The notes: generated by a model not told the origin, from the sequence alone. 64,000 nucleotides of DNA from Actinoplanes campanulatus (GCF_014647795.1 NZ_BMPW01000001.1:992001-1056000); one strand, 5' to 3'; numbered from the stretch's first letter, positions 45,336 through 53,979 are shown. Numbers and translations: made by a program.

Positions 45336-45647
45336 CTAACTTAACCGGAAGGGTCTCGGGTAGTAGCGAAATATCACACGCCCGATGACATCGGCGACGC
45401 CGTGAGCACGGGAATCGTCCTCCACGAACTGATTGTCACCGACCAGCCACCACCCGCCGTCGCGCTTTTCCACGGCCCGTTTCACGACCAGCAGACCCGG
45501 CCGGGAACGGAACTCGCCGACGACGATGTCCCCAGCCCTTACATGATCTTCCCCCCGGCGCACGATCAGGGCATCTCCGGACCGCAGAGTCGGAGCCATC
45601 GAGGGCCCGTTCACAAGCACCGCGAACAGTGGTAATTGCCATCTCAA
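45336..45647 (-). CDS. sodX: Nickel superoxide dismutase maturation protease
   Basis: This 103-residue signal-peptidase-like (S26) protein has the catalytic serine in NGPSMAPTLRSGD, the lysine in LLVVKRAVE, and the GDN-x10-SRAHG signature. TTG 45647 is the start because GGAGG is nine bases upstream. It is divergent from sodN, and SodX enzymes remove the SodN propeptide. Confidence 0.88.
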   Translation of the reverse strand: MRWQLPLFAVLVNGPSMAPTLRSGDALIVRRGEDHVRAGDIVVGEFRSRPGLLVVKRAVEKRDGGWWLVGDNQFVEDDSRAHGVADVIGRVIFRYYPRPFRLS

Positions 45648-45732
45648 CGCATCAAGCCTCCGTCGCGTTACGTCCGGGCTGTAAGGGGTAGGGTCAACCT
45701 CGGATCATCGCAAACTCTATGGAGGAGTCCTG

Positions 45733-46137
45733 ATGCGACTTCCGCGTTTCCTCACCCCGCGCACCGTGGCCAGCGCGCACTGCGACCTGCCGTGCGGCGT
45801 CTACGACCCGGCCCAGGCCCGGATCGAGGCCGAGTCGATCAAGGCGATCGCCGAGAAGTACCAGGGGAACACCGACCCCGAGTTCCGCACCCGGGCCATC
45901 CTCATCAAGGAGCAGCGGGCCGAGCTGGTCAAGCACCACCTCTGGGTCCTGTGGACGGACTACTTCAAGGCCCCGCACTTCGAGAAGTACCCGAACCTGC
46001 ACCAGCTCTTCAACGAGGCCACCAAGCTCGCCGGCGCCGCCGGTGCCAAGGGCTCGGTGGACCCGGCGATCGCCGAGCAGCTGCTCGGCAAGATCGAGGA
46101 GATCTCCAAGATCTTCTGGGAGACCAAGCAGGCCTGA
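45733..46137 (+). CDS. sodN: Nickel superoxide dismutase
   Basis: The 134-residue precursor has a 15-residue propeptide (MRLPRFLTPRTVASA), then the nickel hook HCDLPCGVYDP, in which the exposed histidine, both cysteines and the backbone bind nickel. The rest (KAIAEKYQGN, LVKHHLWVLWTDYFKAPHFEKYPNLHQLFNEATKLAG) is the usual four-helix domain. GGAGGAG precedes ATG. The SodX peptidase gene lies divergently next to it. Confidence 0.96.
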   Translation: MRLPRFLTPRTVASAHCDLPCGVYDPAQARIEAESIKAIAEKYQGNTDPEFRTRAILIKEQRAELVKHHLWVLWTDYFKAPHFEKYPNLHQLFNEATKLAGAAGAKGSVDPAIAEQLLGKIEEISKIFWETKQA

Positions 46138-46148
46138 TCCGCGCCTGT

Positions 46149-46187
46149 GCCGACGGCCGGCCCGCCCCGTGCGAGCCGGCCGTCGGC
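46149..46187 (+). terminator. Terminator after sodN
   Basis: GCCGACGGCCGGC and GCCGGCCGTCGGC form a perfect 13-bp stem with a 13-base loop. Confidence 0.8.
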
Positions 46188-46302
46188 GTCTCACTCCCCC
46201 GTTTTCCAGGCCATATCACCCACACATCGGAACTCGCGGTCACCGGGTGCTCCCGCAGCGTCCCGCAGCCGCTAGAGTCTCTCCATCGGGAGGAGGCCTC
46301 GG

Positions 46303-46710
46303 ATGACTCAGCTGATCGACACGGAGCCGGTCGTCGGAGACGACGTCGTACTACTGACGGTGCCCGCCGACGGCGGCTATCTCAGCGTCCTCCGGACGGC
46401 CACCGCCGGCCTGGCGGCCCGCCTGCACTTCGCCCTCGACGAGATCGAGGACCTGCGCATCGCCGTCGACGAGGCGTGCGCCATGCTGCTGGCCATCGCC
46501 ACCCGCGGCGCCGAGCTCGAGTGCCGCTTCGCGGTCACCGACGACGCCCTCACGGTCGAGGTCACCGTCGCCACCGTCCGCGGCGCCCGCCTCCCCTCCG
46601 AGTCGTCCTTCGCGTGGAAGGTCCTCACGGCCCTGACCACGAGCGCCGCCGCCGAGGCCAACGGCCGCCAGGCCACGATCCGCCTCCTGACCCGCCGCAC
46701 CGAGTTCTAA
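46303..46710 (+). CDS. Orphan RsbW-like anti-sigma kinase
   Basis: The 135-residue protein has the GHKL/RsbW pattern VLRTATAGLAARLHFALDEIEDLRIAVDEACAMLL, where the last part is the N-box, then ALTVEVTVATV and SFAWKVLTALTTSAAAEANGRQATIRL. The ATP-lid glycines are weak. Such proteins bind SigF-type sigma factors and phosphorylate an STAS antagonist. No sigma or STAS gene is adjacent. Confidence 0.75.
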   Translation: MTQLIDTEPVVGDDVVLLTVPADGGYLSVLRTATAGLAARLHFALDEIEDLRIAVDEACAMLLAIATRGAELECRFAVTDDALTVEVTVATVRGARLPSESSFAWKVLTALTTSAAAEANGRQATIRLLTRRTEF

Positions 46711-47330
46711 AACCCCTTCTTTCGGTACGGGGGGGTGCGCCGCCCCCGCCGAATCCCGGCCGCCCCGTGGCACCCCGCGACCGTCATGCCGGGCCAAGCC
46801 TGACCGGGCGGCTGGCGCCGCACGGTCCGACCCGGGCGGCTGGCGCCGCACGGGCCACCGGGTCCAGCTGGACCTCAACGACTAGCGCCGATCGCTGCCC
46901 GCCTTCCGGCCGGGTGAGCGCACACGTTGCGCTGCCCGTGGGCCCGGGCTGCCGCTAAAACGAGGGTGAGCGACCACGGACGTCGTCGCGTGCGCGCTAA
47001 CCGGCGCGAAACGGGCCGGGGAAGTAGGCGGCGATCAATTGGCCAGCAGGATCAGCGCCGTCTCAAGCCCCACGAAACAGCGCTCATGGCTAGCCGCGAA
47101 GATCCAGTCGGCAGGGTTGGTTGGTTGATCTTTTCGGCTGGACCCGGTGGACCGTGCGGCGCCAGCCGCTCGGGCCGGACCGTGCGGTGCCAGCCGCCCG
47201 GTCAAGCTGGACCACCGAGCTCAGCCCGGCGGGCGCGGCACAGGCTGGAGTGGCAGTCGCTCGCGTGAACCGACGGGACTACCAGGATTCGGCGGGGGCG
47301 GCGCAGCCCGTACCGGAAAGGGGTTGAAAA
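46709..47330. repeat. ~620-bp nested imperfect inverted repeat
   Basis: The outer arms 46709-46756 and 47285-47330 are inverted near-copies (both hold GCGCCGCCCCCGCCGAATCC, read on opposite strands). Inner arms 46801-46867 and 47138-47204 are also inverted near-copies, each with two units like GGGCGGCTGGCGCCGCACGG. A third, weaker pair (about 46890-46913 versus 47012-47038) shares GATCG..GCC. The element fills almost the whole convergent gap and has no supported gene. It looks like a dispersed foldback element. Confidence 0.8.
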
Positions 47331-47382
47331 GAGAAGCGCACCCCTCTCACCGAAAGGAACCGCCCGGCCGAAGACGGCCTGG

Positions 47383-48075
47383 TCAGCGGACAGTTTCGGC
47401 GATGAATTCGAGGTGGGCGGCCGCTGTCCGGGTGGCGCCGTCGGCATCGCGGGCGACCACGCAGTCGAGGATCGCGCGGTGATCGGCGTCGATGCGGTTC
47501 CAGTAGTCGGCGGGGAGGCCGCTGGTCACCTCCTCGCCGTAGGTGGCCTCGTACAGCGGGAGGCTGACCAGCTCGAAGAGCGGGTTGCCGGTGGCCTTGG
47601 CCATCGCCCGGTGGAAGGCGGCGTGTGCCGCCATCATGGTGTCGAAGTCGTCGATCGCCGGGTCGAAGAGGGCGCCCCGCAGCTCGGTGAGGTGGTTGTC
47701 GGCGCGGCGGACGGCGGCCAGGCCGGCGGCCGGGACCTCCAGGGCGCGGCGCAGCTCGAGCAGGTCGGCGAGGCCGACGTCGGCGGAGTGGGCGAGCAGC
47801 GCGAAGCCGGTGGAGAGGCCGTCGGCGAGCTGGCCGGCGTCGGGGTGTGCGACGAAGCTGCCGCCGGTGACACCTCGCGTCGTGACGATGAGGTGCTGGC
47901 TGGCGAGAAGGCGGAGGGCCTCACGCACCGTGCTCCGGCTGACGCCGATCTTGACGCACAACTCGGGTTCGGGTGGTAGCCGCTCGCCGGGTTGGAGGCG
48001 GCCGGACGTGATCTCCGCGCGTAGCTCGTCGGCGAGCTGCTGGTAGGCGGGCGGGCGCACCGTTGAGCCGGTCAC
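47383..48075 (-). CDS. GntR/FadR-family regulator with FCD domain
   Basis: The 230-residue protein has a GntR helix-turn-helix (YQQLADELRAEITSGRLQPGERLPPEPELCVKIGVSRSTVREALRLLASQHLI) and a helical FCD domain with the metal-binding histidines (FHRAMAKATGN, DHRAIL, AAAHLEF). The ligand is probably a carboxylic acid. It points into the inverted-repeat region and no target gene is adjacent. Confidence 0.9.
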   Translation of the reverse strand: MTGSTVRPPAYQQLADELRAEITSGRLQPGERLPPEPELCVKIGVSRSTVREALRLLASQHLIVTTRGVTGGSFVAHPDAGQLADGLSTGFALLAHSADVGLADLLELRRALEVPAAGLAAVRRADNHLTELRGALFDPAIDDFDTMMAAHAAFHRAMAKATGNPLFELVSLPLYEATYGEEVTSGLPADYWNRIDADHRAILDCVVARDADGATRTAAAHLEFIAETVR

Positions 48076-48113
48076 CCGTCCAGGTTAGGCCCTGATCCGC
48101 ACCGGAAGACCGG

Positions 48114-48509
48114 CTAATCGACGCCCAACGCTCGGCTACTGGGTGGAAGAAGGATCAGCGATGCGGTCAGCGCGGCCAGGGCGAGCAGTCCGGCGCCGGC
48201 CCACCGCGGGCCGATCTGGAGCAGGAAGCCGCCGGTGGCGAGGAGGAAGAGCTGCACCACGATCGCCGGGCCACGGGCCCGGACGGAGCGCCGGCCGAGG
48301 GCGCGGGCCACCGCGAAGACGGCGAGCGCGGCCAGCGCGGACATCACGGTGAGCGAGACGGCGATCGCGACGATGATGTCGTCGCTGGTCAGATCAAGGA
48401 CGATCAGGTACGCGGTGAGCGCCACGAGTCCGGCGCACTGCAGGTAGAGCAGGCGGACCCCCCAGTCGAGGGTGGCTGCGTCGGCACTTGCGGGCTTCTC
48501 ACCGGTCAC
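48114..48509 (-). CDS. Membrane protein, 131 aa, four helices
   Basis: The 131-residue protein has four helices (LLYLQCAGLVALTAYLIVLDL; IIVAIAVSLTVMSALAALAVFAVA; PAIVVQLFLLATGGFLLQIGP; AGLLALAALTASLILLPP). GTG 48509 is preferred over a longer start in a low-complexity extension. It resembles actinobacterial conserved membrane proteins of unknown function and is divergent from the DAG-kinase-like gene. Confidence 0.7.
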   Translation of the reverse strand: MTGEKPASADAATLDWGVRLLYLQCAGLVALTAYLIVLDLTSDDIIVAIAVSLTVMSALAALAVFAVARALGRRSVRARGPAIVVQLFLLATGGFLLQIGPRWAGAGLLALAALTASLILLPPSSRALGVD

Positions 48510-48561
48510 CGCTGCACCATACCGACAGCTTCCGGGGGTTCCGCCGGGTAAGGTGCCGCGC

Positions 48562-49512
48562 ATGCGAGCGTTGCTGGTGGTCAACCCCCGGGCGACGACG
48601 ACCAGCGAACGGGCCCGCGACGTGCTGGTGCGGGCGTTGCGCAGCGCGGTGGACCTCACGGTGTCCTACACGGAGCGGCGCGGTCATGCCACGAGGCTGG
48701 CCCGGGACGCCGCCGAGAGCGGGATCGACCTGGTGGTGACGCTCGGCGGGGACGGCACCGTGAACGAGGCGGTGAACGGTCTGCTGACCGCCCCGACCGC
48801 GCTCGACGGTCTCTCCGCGACCCCGGCGGACCGGCTGCCGGCGCTGGCCGTGGTCCCGGGTGGTTCCACGAACGTCTTCGCCCGAGCGCTGGGCATGCCC
48901 CGTGACTGGGCGGACGGGACGAGCGTGATCCTGGACGGGCTGCGGGACGGCCGGCACCGGGTGATCGGGCTGGGCCGCGCCGACGACCGCTATTTCTGTT
49001 TCACGGCCGGGCTGGGCTGGGACGCGGCGACCATCCGCCGGGTGGAGCAGTCCCGGCTGCGGGGCCGTACGTCGACGCCGGCCCTCTACATGCGCGCGAC
49101 GTTCGGCCAGTTCTTCACCGGCCTGGACCGTAAGGATCCGCCGCTGACCCTGGAGCGCCCGGATGAGACGCCGGACACCGGGCTGGCCACGGTGATCGTG
49201 CAGAACACCGCCCCATGGACGTACGTCGGTGACCGTCCGGTCCATCTGAATCCGGACGCCTCGTTCGATTTGGGTCTGGATGTGACCGCCCTGCGCCGCC
49301 TCACGATCGCGGCCGGAGCGCGGACCGTGACACAACTCGCGTGGCGTAGCGGTGATCCACGCGGTAAACAGGTGTTGCGTCTGCATGACATCGCGGAGTT
49401 CACCGTCGTGGCGTCCCGGCCACAGCCTTTCCAGCTGGACGGTGACTACCTAGGGGACCGACAGAAGGTGCACTTCGTGTCCGTCCCCTCGGCTCTGCGT
49501 GTGATCTGCTGA
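48562..49512 (+). CDS. Diacylglycerol/lipid kinase family protein
   Basis: The 316-residue kinase has the catalytic domain motif VVTLGGDGTVNEAVNGL, VVPGGSTNVFARALG, and a C-terminal YegS-like domain ending FQLDGDYLG. ATG 48562 follows a weak AAGG. It phosphorylates a lipid such as diacylglycerol or sphingoid base. Confidence 0.9.
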   Translation: MRALLVVNPRATTTSERARDVLVRALRSAVDLTVSYTERRGHATRLARDAAESGIDLVVTLGGDGTVNEAVNGLLTAPTALDGLSATPADRLPALAVVPGGSTNVFARALGMPRDWADGTSVILDGLRDGRHRVIGLGRADDRYFCFTAGLGWDAATIRRVEQSRLRGRTSTPALYMRATFGQFFTGLDRKDPPLTLERPDETPDTGLATVIVQNTAPWTYVGDRPVHLNPDASFDLGLDVTALRRLTIAAGARTVTQLAWRSGDPRGKQVLRLHDIAEFTVVASRPQPFQLDGDYLGDRQKVHFVSVPSALRVIC

Positions 49513-49920
49513 CGTCGGGGTACGTGTCTCCGCACGTGCTCACGATCAGTTACAGAGCGCGGGCAAAAGGTCTGCGAGATGGCCGGGACCGTACTACATT
49601 GATGGGAGCGTTCGTCAACCGGCTCCGGCGACAGCGGCGGAACCGGACATATGGGTGCGTGAGCCAGCTCACCCGCCGGGAGAAACTTCCAGCGCTACCC
49701 TTGACATCGCGTGAGTTCGTGAAAGCATTCACAAGCGATAAGAAGTAACCGGTTGCCGGTTGTGCGCGTTCCTTAATCCGGAAGCGCAAACAGCACCAAA
49801 CACCAAAGCTTGCTGACGCATCGGTGAGCGTACGGGCACAAGCCGTCGCCATCACTGCGCTCGCATATAGGTAAACAGCACTGTTTTCATTACCCCATCC
49901 GAAACAAGGAGTTTGCCGCC
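49513..49920. other. whiB1 upstream region
   Basis: About 408 bases have no supported gene; an open frame at 49524-49748 looks like read-through of leader sequence. It contains a CRP-type site at 49718-49733 preceded by TTGACA at 49701. The whiB1 ribosome site AAGGAG is at 49906-49911. Confidence 0.5.
49718..49733. promoter_or_regulatory. CRP/FNR-type operator upstream of whiB1
   Basis: CGTGAAAGCATTCACA fits TGTGA-N6-TCACA with one mismatch in the first base. It lies 188 bases before the whiB1 start. M. tuberculosis whiB1 is known to be controlled by its CRP (Rv3676). Confidence 0.6.
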
Positions 49921-50175
49921 ATGGACTGGCGTCACGATGCGATCTGCCGCGACGAGGACCCCGAGCTGTTCTTCCCGATCGGGACGAGTGGTCCGGCGCT
50001 CCTGCAGGTCGAGCAGGCCAAGGCCGTGTGCCGCCGGTGCCCGGTGACCGAGGAATGCCTCTCGTGGGCACTCGAGTCCGGTCAGGACGCCGGCGTATGG
50101 GGTGGGATGAGCGAGGACGAGCGGCGCGCCGTCAAGCGTCGTGGCGGTCTTCGGATCAGCGCCCCCACCGCCTGA
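49921..50175 (+). CDS. whiB1: WhiB-family regulator, WhiB1 type
   Basis: The 84-residue Wbl protein holds the four iron-sulfur cysteines C9, C37, C40 and C46 (ICRDEDPELFFP, CRRCPVTEEC), then the β-turn GVWGGMSEDERRAVKRR. It matches mycobacterial WhiB1 closely, an essential, NO-sensitive 4Fe-4S regulator that binds the primary sigma factor. It has AAGGAG nine bases upstream. Confidence 0.93.
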   Translation: MDWRHDAICRDEDPELFFPIGTSGPALLQVEQAKAVCRRCPVTEECLSWALESGQDAGVWGGMSEDERRAVKRRGGLRISAPTA

Positions 50176-50199
50176 ATCAATCCCCCAACACAGCATTTG

Positions 50200-50226
50200 C
50201 GCCCCGGGCCGTACGGCACCGGGGCG
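50200..50226 (+). terminator. Terminator after whiB1
   Basis: CGCCCCGG and CCGGGGCG enclose the inner palindrome GCCGTACGGC, giving a tight hairpin. Confidence 0.7.
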
Positions 50227-50448
50227 TCTTGCTGTTTCAGGTTCCTCACAGCCGACAACTTCAATGCGCGCTAATTTGATCACGGTACGTTTCCCCGGCC
50301 CCGCCGAAATGATCTCGAAATTCCGTCCATGACGCTTTGCGTTGCGAGTCACACACACTCCGCAATGGACGATCGGGATCGGGACGCCAATCACATCAAG
50401 GCCGTCGCCGAACGCAGAGTGGCAGTCGCGCAGAGTAGTGATCAATTC

Positions 50449-50501
50449 GGCCGGCTCTCAGGAATGTCTCAGGCCGCCCGAAACAGCTCTGAGAGCCGGC
50501 C
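50449..50501 (-). terminator. Terminator after cbiX
   Basis: GGCCGGCTCTCAG and CTGAGAGCCGGCC form a perfect 13-bp stem with a 27-base loop, past the stop of the sulfur operon. Confidence 0.75.
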
Positions 50502-50521
50502 GACTCGCCTCGGGCCGCGAC

Positions 50522-51262
50522 TCAGGCCGCGACGGGCAGCGGCTCGCTCAGGACCGCCTCGGCCCGTGCGCCGATCAGCCGGACCAGCTCCGGGGCGTCG
50601 CCCAGCGGCTCGGCGGCGGTGACCGCACCGGCCTCGACGGCCGCCCGTACGGCGGTGTCGTAGAGAAGCCCGGGCGCCAGGAAGTAGGCGGCCACCCCGA
50701 CCCGCCGGGCGCCGGCCGCCCGCAGCCGGGCCACCGCCTCGCCGGAGCGGGCACCGGGCCCGGAGGCGTAGGACACCGCGGACGGCAGCCCCAGACGCCG
50801 CCCCAGGGCCGCGGCCGCCTCGGCCACCGTCGCGCGTGCGGCGTCGTCTCTCGTGCCGGCAGCGGCCAGCACGACGGCGTCCAGATCATTTCCCGGGAGT
50901 CGCCGCTCCAGAGCGGCCAGCAGGAGCGGGGACGCCGGGCCGAGCACGTCGGTGGCGGTCACCGTGAGCGGGAGCGGCTCCGCCTCCCGGATCACCGCGG
51001 GCAGGTCCACCCGGCCGTGGTAGGCGGCGGTGAGCAGCAGCGGCACCAGGGCCACGCGCCGGCCGGGCAGAGCGGCCAGCACGTCCAGCGGGCGGGGCCC
51101 GTCGTGGTCGAGGTACGACGCCCGGACGGTCCAGTCGGGGCGGGCCCGCCGCACCGCCCGGGCCAGCGCCTCGGTCGACACCGCGGCCCGGGGGTCCCGG
51201 CTGCCGTGGGCCACCAGGACCACGGCCGGCCGGTACGCGAAGGTCAGACGTGCAGACCGCAT
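50522..51262 (-). CDS. Sirohydrochlorin chelatase (CbiX/SirB-like)
   Basis: The 246-residue protein has the start of a CbiX-type chelatase (VVLVAHGSRDPRA with a metal-binding histidine), VPLLLTAAYHGRVDLP with the second, and a C-terminal second half (SAVSYASGPG, VGVAAYFLAPGLLYD). It inserts iron into sirohydrochlorin for siroheme, the cofactor of the sulfite reductase upstream. The start lies 19 bases inside the end of cysH. Confidence 0.85.
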   Translation of the reverse strand: MRSARLTFAYRPAVVLVAHGSRDPRAAVSTEALARAVRRARPDWTVRASYLDHDGPRPLDVLAALPGRRVALVPLLLTAAYHGRVDLPAVIREAEPLPLTVTATDVLGPASPLLLAALERRLPGNDLDAVVLAAAGTRDDAARATVAEAAAALGRRLGLPSAVSYASGPGARSGEAVARLRAAGARRVGVAAYFLAPGLLYDTAVRAAVEAGAVTAAEPLGDAPELVRLIGARAEAVLSEPLPVAA

Positions 51263-52008
51263 TCGGTCTTCTCGAACATCGCCCAGCGGCCCGCCCGCGG
51301 ATCCTCGCCGGCCTTGGTCCGCCGGGTGCACGGCCAGCAGCCGATCGAGCCGTAGCCCTTCTTGAACAGCTCGTTGACCGGCACGTTCCACCGGCTGATG
51401 TAGGCGTCCACGTCGGCCTGGGTCCAGGCGGCGATCGGGTTGACCTTCACCTTGCCCTTCTTGGCGTCGAACGCGACGACCGGCGTGTTGGCCCGGGTCG
51501 GCGACTCGTCCCGGCGCAGGCCGGTGGCCCAGGAGTCGTACTCGGCGAGGGCCCGCTCCAGCGGCTCCACCTTGCGCAGGAAGCAGCACTCGTCGGGGCT
51601 GCGGGCGAACAGCCGGGGGCCGTACTCGCCGTCCTGCTGGCCGACGGTGAGGCGCGGCCGGATCGAGCGGACGTTGACGTTCATCGTCCGGACGACCGTG
51701 TCCCGGACCTTCAGCGTCTCCGGGAAGTGCAGGCCGGTGTCCAGGAAGACCACGTCCACGCCGGGCGACACCCGGGAGAAGAGGTGCGCCACCACGGCGT
51801 CCGCCATCGAGCTGGTGACGCAGAACCGCGCGCCGAAGGTGTCGGTCGCCCACTTGGCGATCTCCTCGGCGGGCCGGCCCTCGAGCATCTCGGCGGCCGC
51901 CAGCGCGAGGGCCTTCAGCTCCTCGGGTTTCCGGCGCTCGGAGTCCGCGCTGACCGCGGGCGCGCCGAGGTTGACCAGACCAAGACCGGAGGCGTTGAGG
52001 AGACTCAT
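51244..52008 (-). CDS. cysH: Assimilatory APS reductase
   Basis: The 254-residue enzyme starts at ATG 52008 with an ATGA overlap with the small zinc-ribbon gene, GGGAG upstream. It has the PP-loop region (FCVTSSMADAVVAHLF), and the 4Fe-4S cysteines CC (DECCFLRKVEPL) and CWPC (SIGCWPCTR) that define APS rather than PAPS reductases, plus the catalytic C in ECGLHV at the end. It reduces activated sulfate to sulfite. Confidence 0.92.
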   Translation of the reverse strand: MSLLNASGLGLVNLGAPAVSADSERRKPEELKALALAAAEMLEGRPAEEIAKWATDTFGARFCVTSSMADAVVAHLFSRVSPGVDVVFLDTGLHFPETLKVRDTVVRTMNVNVRSIRPRLTVGQQDGEYGPRLFARSPDECCFLRKVEPLERALAEYDSWATGLRRDESPTRANTPVVAFDAKKGKVKVNPIAAWTQADVDAYISRWNVPVNELFKKGYGSIGCWPCTRRTKAGEDPRAGRWAMFEKTECGLHV

Positions 52009-52166
52009 GACGAACTCACTCCCTTGGACAAGAGGCCGATGAACTTGACCGAGAACACACGGGCGCAGGAGTGGCACTCCCAGGCGCCGTGCGAGGACTC
52101 GTTGGGGCGGAGGTCCTCCTCACCGCAGTAAGGGCAGTACAGGGGGGCCGATCTGGCATCGCTCAT
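52005..52166 (-). CDS. Small zinc-ribbon protein, 53 aa
   Basis: The 53-residue protein has C11-x2-C14 and C31-x2-C34 (YCPYCGEEDL, WECHSCARVF), a zinc ribbon or rubredoxin-like fold. ATG 52166 overlaps the sulfite-reductase stop by ATGA and its TGA overlaps the cysH start, so it is coupled on both sides. It is a familiar companion in actinomycete sulfate-assimilation operons; its exact role is unknown. Confidence 0.85.
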   Translation of the reverse strand: MSDARSAPLYCPYCGEEDLRPNESSHGAWECHSCARVFSVKFIGLLSKGVSSS

Positions 52167-53857
52167 TTCAGGAGCTCCTCGTCGGCCCGCATCACCCAGT
52201 TGGCGAAGGTCTCGCCCTGGTCACGGCCGTCCAGGTAGTGCCGGGCGACGCGTTCCACGTACTCCGGAAGCTCCTCGGCGGTGGCCTTGAGGCCACGGAC
52301 CTTGCGGCCGAACCCGGCGGTCTCGCCCTTGGCCATGCCCAGCGCGCCGCCCAGGTGGATCTGGAAGCCCTCGACCTGCTCGCCGTGCGAGTTCAGGACG
52401 AGCTGGCCCTTGAGGCCGATGTCGGCGACCTGGGTGCGGGCGCACGCGTTGGGGCAGCCGTTGATGTGGATCGACAGCTCGGCGTCGAAGCCCTTGAGCC
52501 GGTCCTCGAGCCGGGCCACCAGCTCCTCGCCGCGCGCCTTGGTCTCGACGATGGCGAGCTTGCAGTACTCGATGCCGGTGCAGGCCATGGTGCCCCGGCG
52601 GAAGGCCGACGGACGGGCCTCCAGCCCGATGCCGCGGAGACCTTCGATGATCGGCTCCACCTGGTCGTCGGCGATGTCCAGGACCAGGAGCTTCTGGTAC
52701 GCCGTGAGCCGCACCCGCTCCGACCCGTGCTTCTCGACGAGGTCCGCGAGCGTGGTCAGCTGGGTGCCGGACGACCGGCCGACCACCGGGGCCGCGCCGA
52801 TGTAGTTCCGCCCGTCGATCTGCTTGTGCACGCCGATGTGGTCGAGCGGCTTCTCCGGCAGCTCCGGGGCCGGGCCGTCGATCAGCGCACGGCCCATGTA
52901 CTCCTTCTCCAGGACCTCGCGGAACTTCGCCACGCCCCAGTCGGCGAGCAGGAACTTGAGCCGGGCGCGGTGCCGCAGGCGGCGGTAGCCGTAGTCCCGG
53001 AAGATCCCGACGACGCCCTCCCAGACGTCCGGGACCTCGGCCAGCGGCACCCAGACGCCGAGCCGCTCGGCCAGGCGCGGGTTGGTGGACAGGCCGCCGC
53101 CGACCCAGAGGTCGAAGCCGGGGCCGTGGTCGGGGTGGTGCACACCGACGAAGGCGATGTCGTTCGCCTGGTAGGGGCCGTCGGGCAGCCAGGAGATGAC
53201 CGACTTGAACTTGCGTGGCAGGTTCGAGTAGCGCGGGTCGCCGACGTACCGCTCGACGATCTCGTCGATCGCCGGGGTGGCGTCGATCACCTCGTCGGCC
53301 GAGACCCCGGCGACCGGGCTGCCCAGCACGACGCGGGGGCAGTCACCGCAGGCCTCGGTGGTCTGGAGGCCGACCGCCTCGAGCCGGCGCCAGATCTCCG
53401 GCATGTCCTCGACCCGGATCCAGTGCATCTGGATGTTCTGCCGGTCGGTGATGTCGGCGGTGTCCCGGGCGAACTCGGTGGCGATGCCGCCGATGACGCG
53501 CAGTTGTGCGAGGTTCAGCGCGCCGCCGTCGATCCGCACGCGGAGCATGAAGTACTCGTCCTCGAGCTCCTCCGGCTCCAGCACCGCGGTGCGGCCGCCG
53601 TCGATCCCGGCGCGCCGCTGGGTGTAGAGGCCCCACCAGCGGAACCGGCCGCGCAGGTCGGCCGGGTCGATCGAGGAGAACCCGCCGTGGGCGTAGATGT
53701 TCTCGATCCGGGCCCGCACGTTGAGCGGGTTGTCGTCCTTCTTGCTGCGCTCGTTGGGGTTGAGCGGCTCGCGGTGTCCGAGCGCCCACTGACCCTCGCC
53801 GCGCGCCTTGCGGGGGCGGGCGGTCGGCCTTGCAGCGGGAGTGTTGCTGGGCGCCAT
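52163..53857 (-). CDS. sir: Ferredoxin-dependent sulfite reductase
   Basis: The 564-residue siroheme 4Fe-4S enzyme has two ferredoxin-like repeats (RIDGGALNLAQLRVIGGIA, ITDRQNIQMHWI) and the cofactor cysteines TMACTGIEYCKLA and INGCPNACAR. It reduces sulfite to sulfide. It starts with ATG behind GGAGGA and leads a coupled operon. Confidence 0.92.
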   Translation of the reverse strand: MAPSNTPAARPTARPRKARGEGQWALGHREPLNPNERSKKDDNPLNVRARIENIYAHGGFSSIDPADLRGRFRWWGLYTQRRAGIDGGRTAVLEPEELEDEYFMLRVRIDGGALNLAQLRVIGGIATEFARDTADITDRQNIQMHWIRVEDMPEIWRRLEAVGLQTTEACGDCPRVVLGSPVAGVSADEVIDATPAIDEIVERYVGDPRYSNLPRKFKSVISWLPDGPYQANDIAFVGVHHPDHGPGFDLWVGGGLSTNPRLAERLGVWVPLAEVPDVWEGVVGIFRDYGYRRLRHRARLKFLLADWGVAKFREVLEKEYMGRALIDGPAPELPEKPLDHIGVHKQIDGRNYIGAAPVVGRSSGTQLTTLADLVEKHGSERVRLTAYQKLLVLDIADDQVEPIIEGLRGIGLEARPSAFRRGTMACTGIEYCKLAIVETKARGEELVARLEDRLKGFDAELSIHINGCPNACARTQVADIGLKGQLVLNSHGEQVEGFQIHLGGALGMAKGETAGFGRKVRGLKATAEELPEYVERVARHYLDGRDQGETFANWVMRADEELLK

Positions 53858-53953
53858 CTCGGCGTTCCTCCGGGTTTCGTGGGCGCGCTGTGCCGCTCAC
53901 GGCCCGTGGGAGGCTCGTGACATCTGTGTCAGGAGTTGGGCCCGGCGGTCGAG

Positions 53954-53976
53954 CGCCCGGAAATGGAAATCGGGCG
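53954..53976 (-). promoter_or_regulatory. Attenuator-like hairpin
   Basis: CGCCCG and CGGGCG form a short stem with an 11-base loop, three bases past the stop of the leader peptide and about 96 bases before the sulfite-reductase start. It may act with leader translation. Confidence 0.4.
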
Positions 53977-53979
53977 TCG

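Larger units (their letters stand above)
50176..50521. other. Intergenic region between whiB1 and cbiX
   Basis: About 346 bases between convergent genes hold a terminator on each side (50200-50226 for whiB1 and 50449-50501 for the sulfur operon). No gene was seen. Confidence 0.5.

Noticed and set aside
45648-45732. Nur-type nickel operator between sodX and sodN.
   Set aside because: No TTGCAA-N5-TTGCAA-like site could be found in the gap.
49524-49748. 74-codon frame upstream of whiB1.
   Set aside because: It contains the CRP-like site, has no ribosome site and an atypical composition; more likely promoter/leader DNA.
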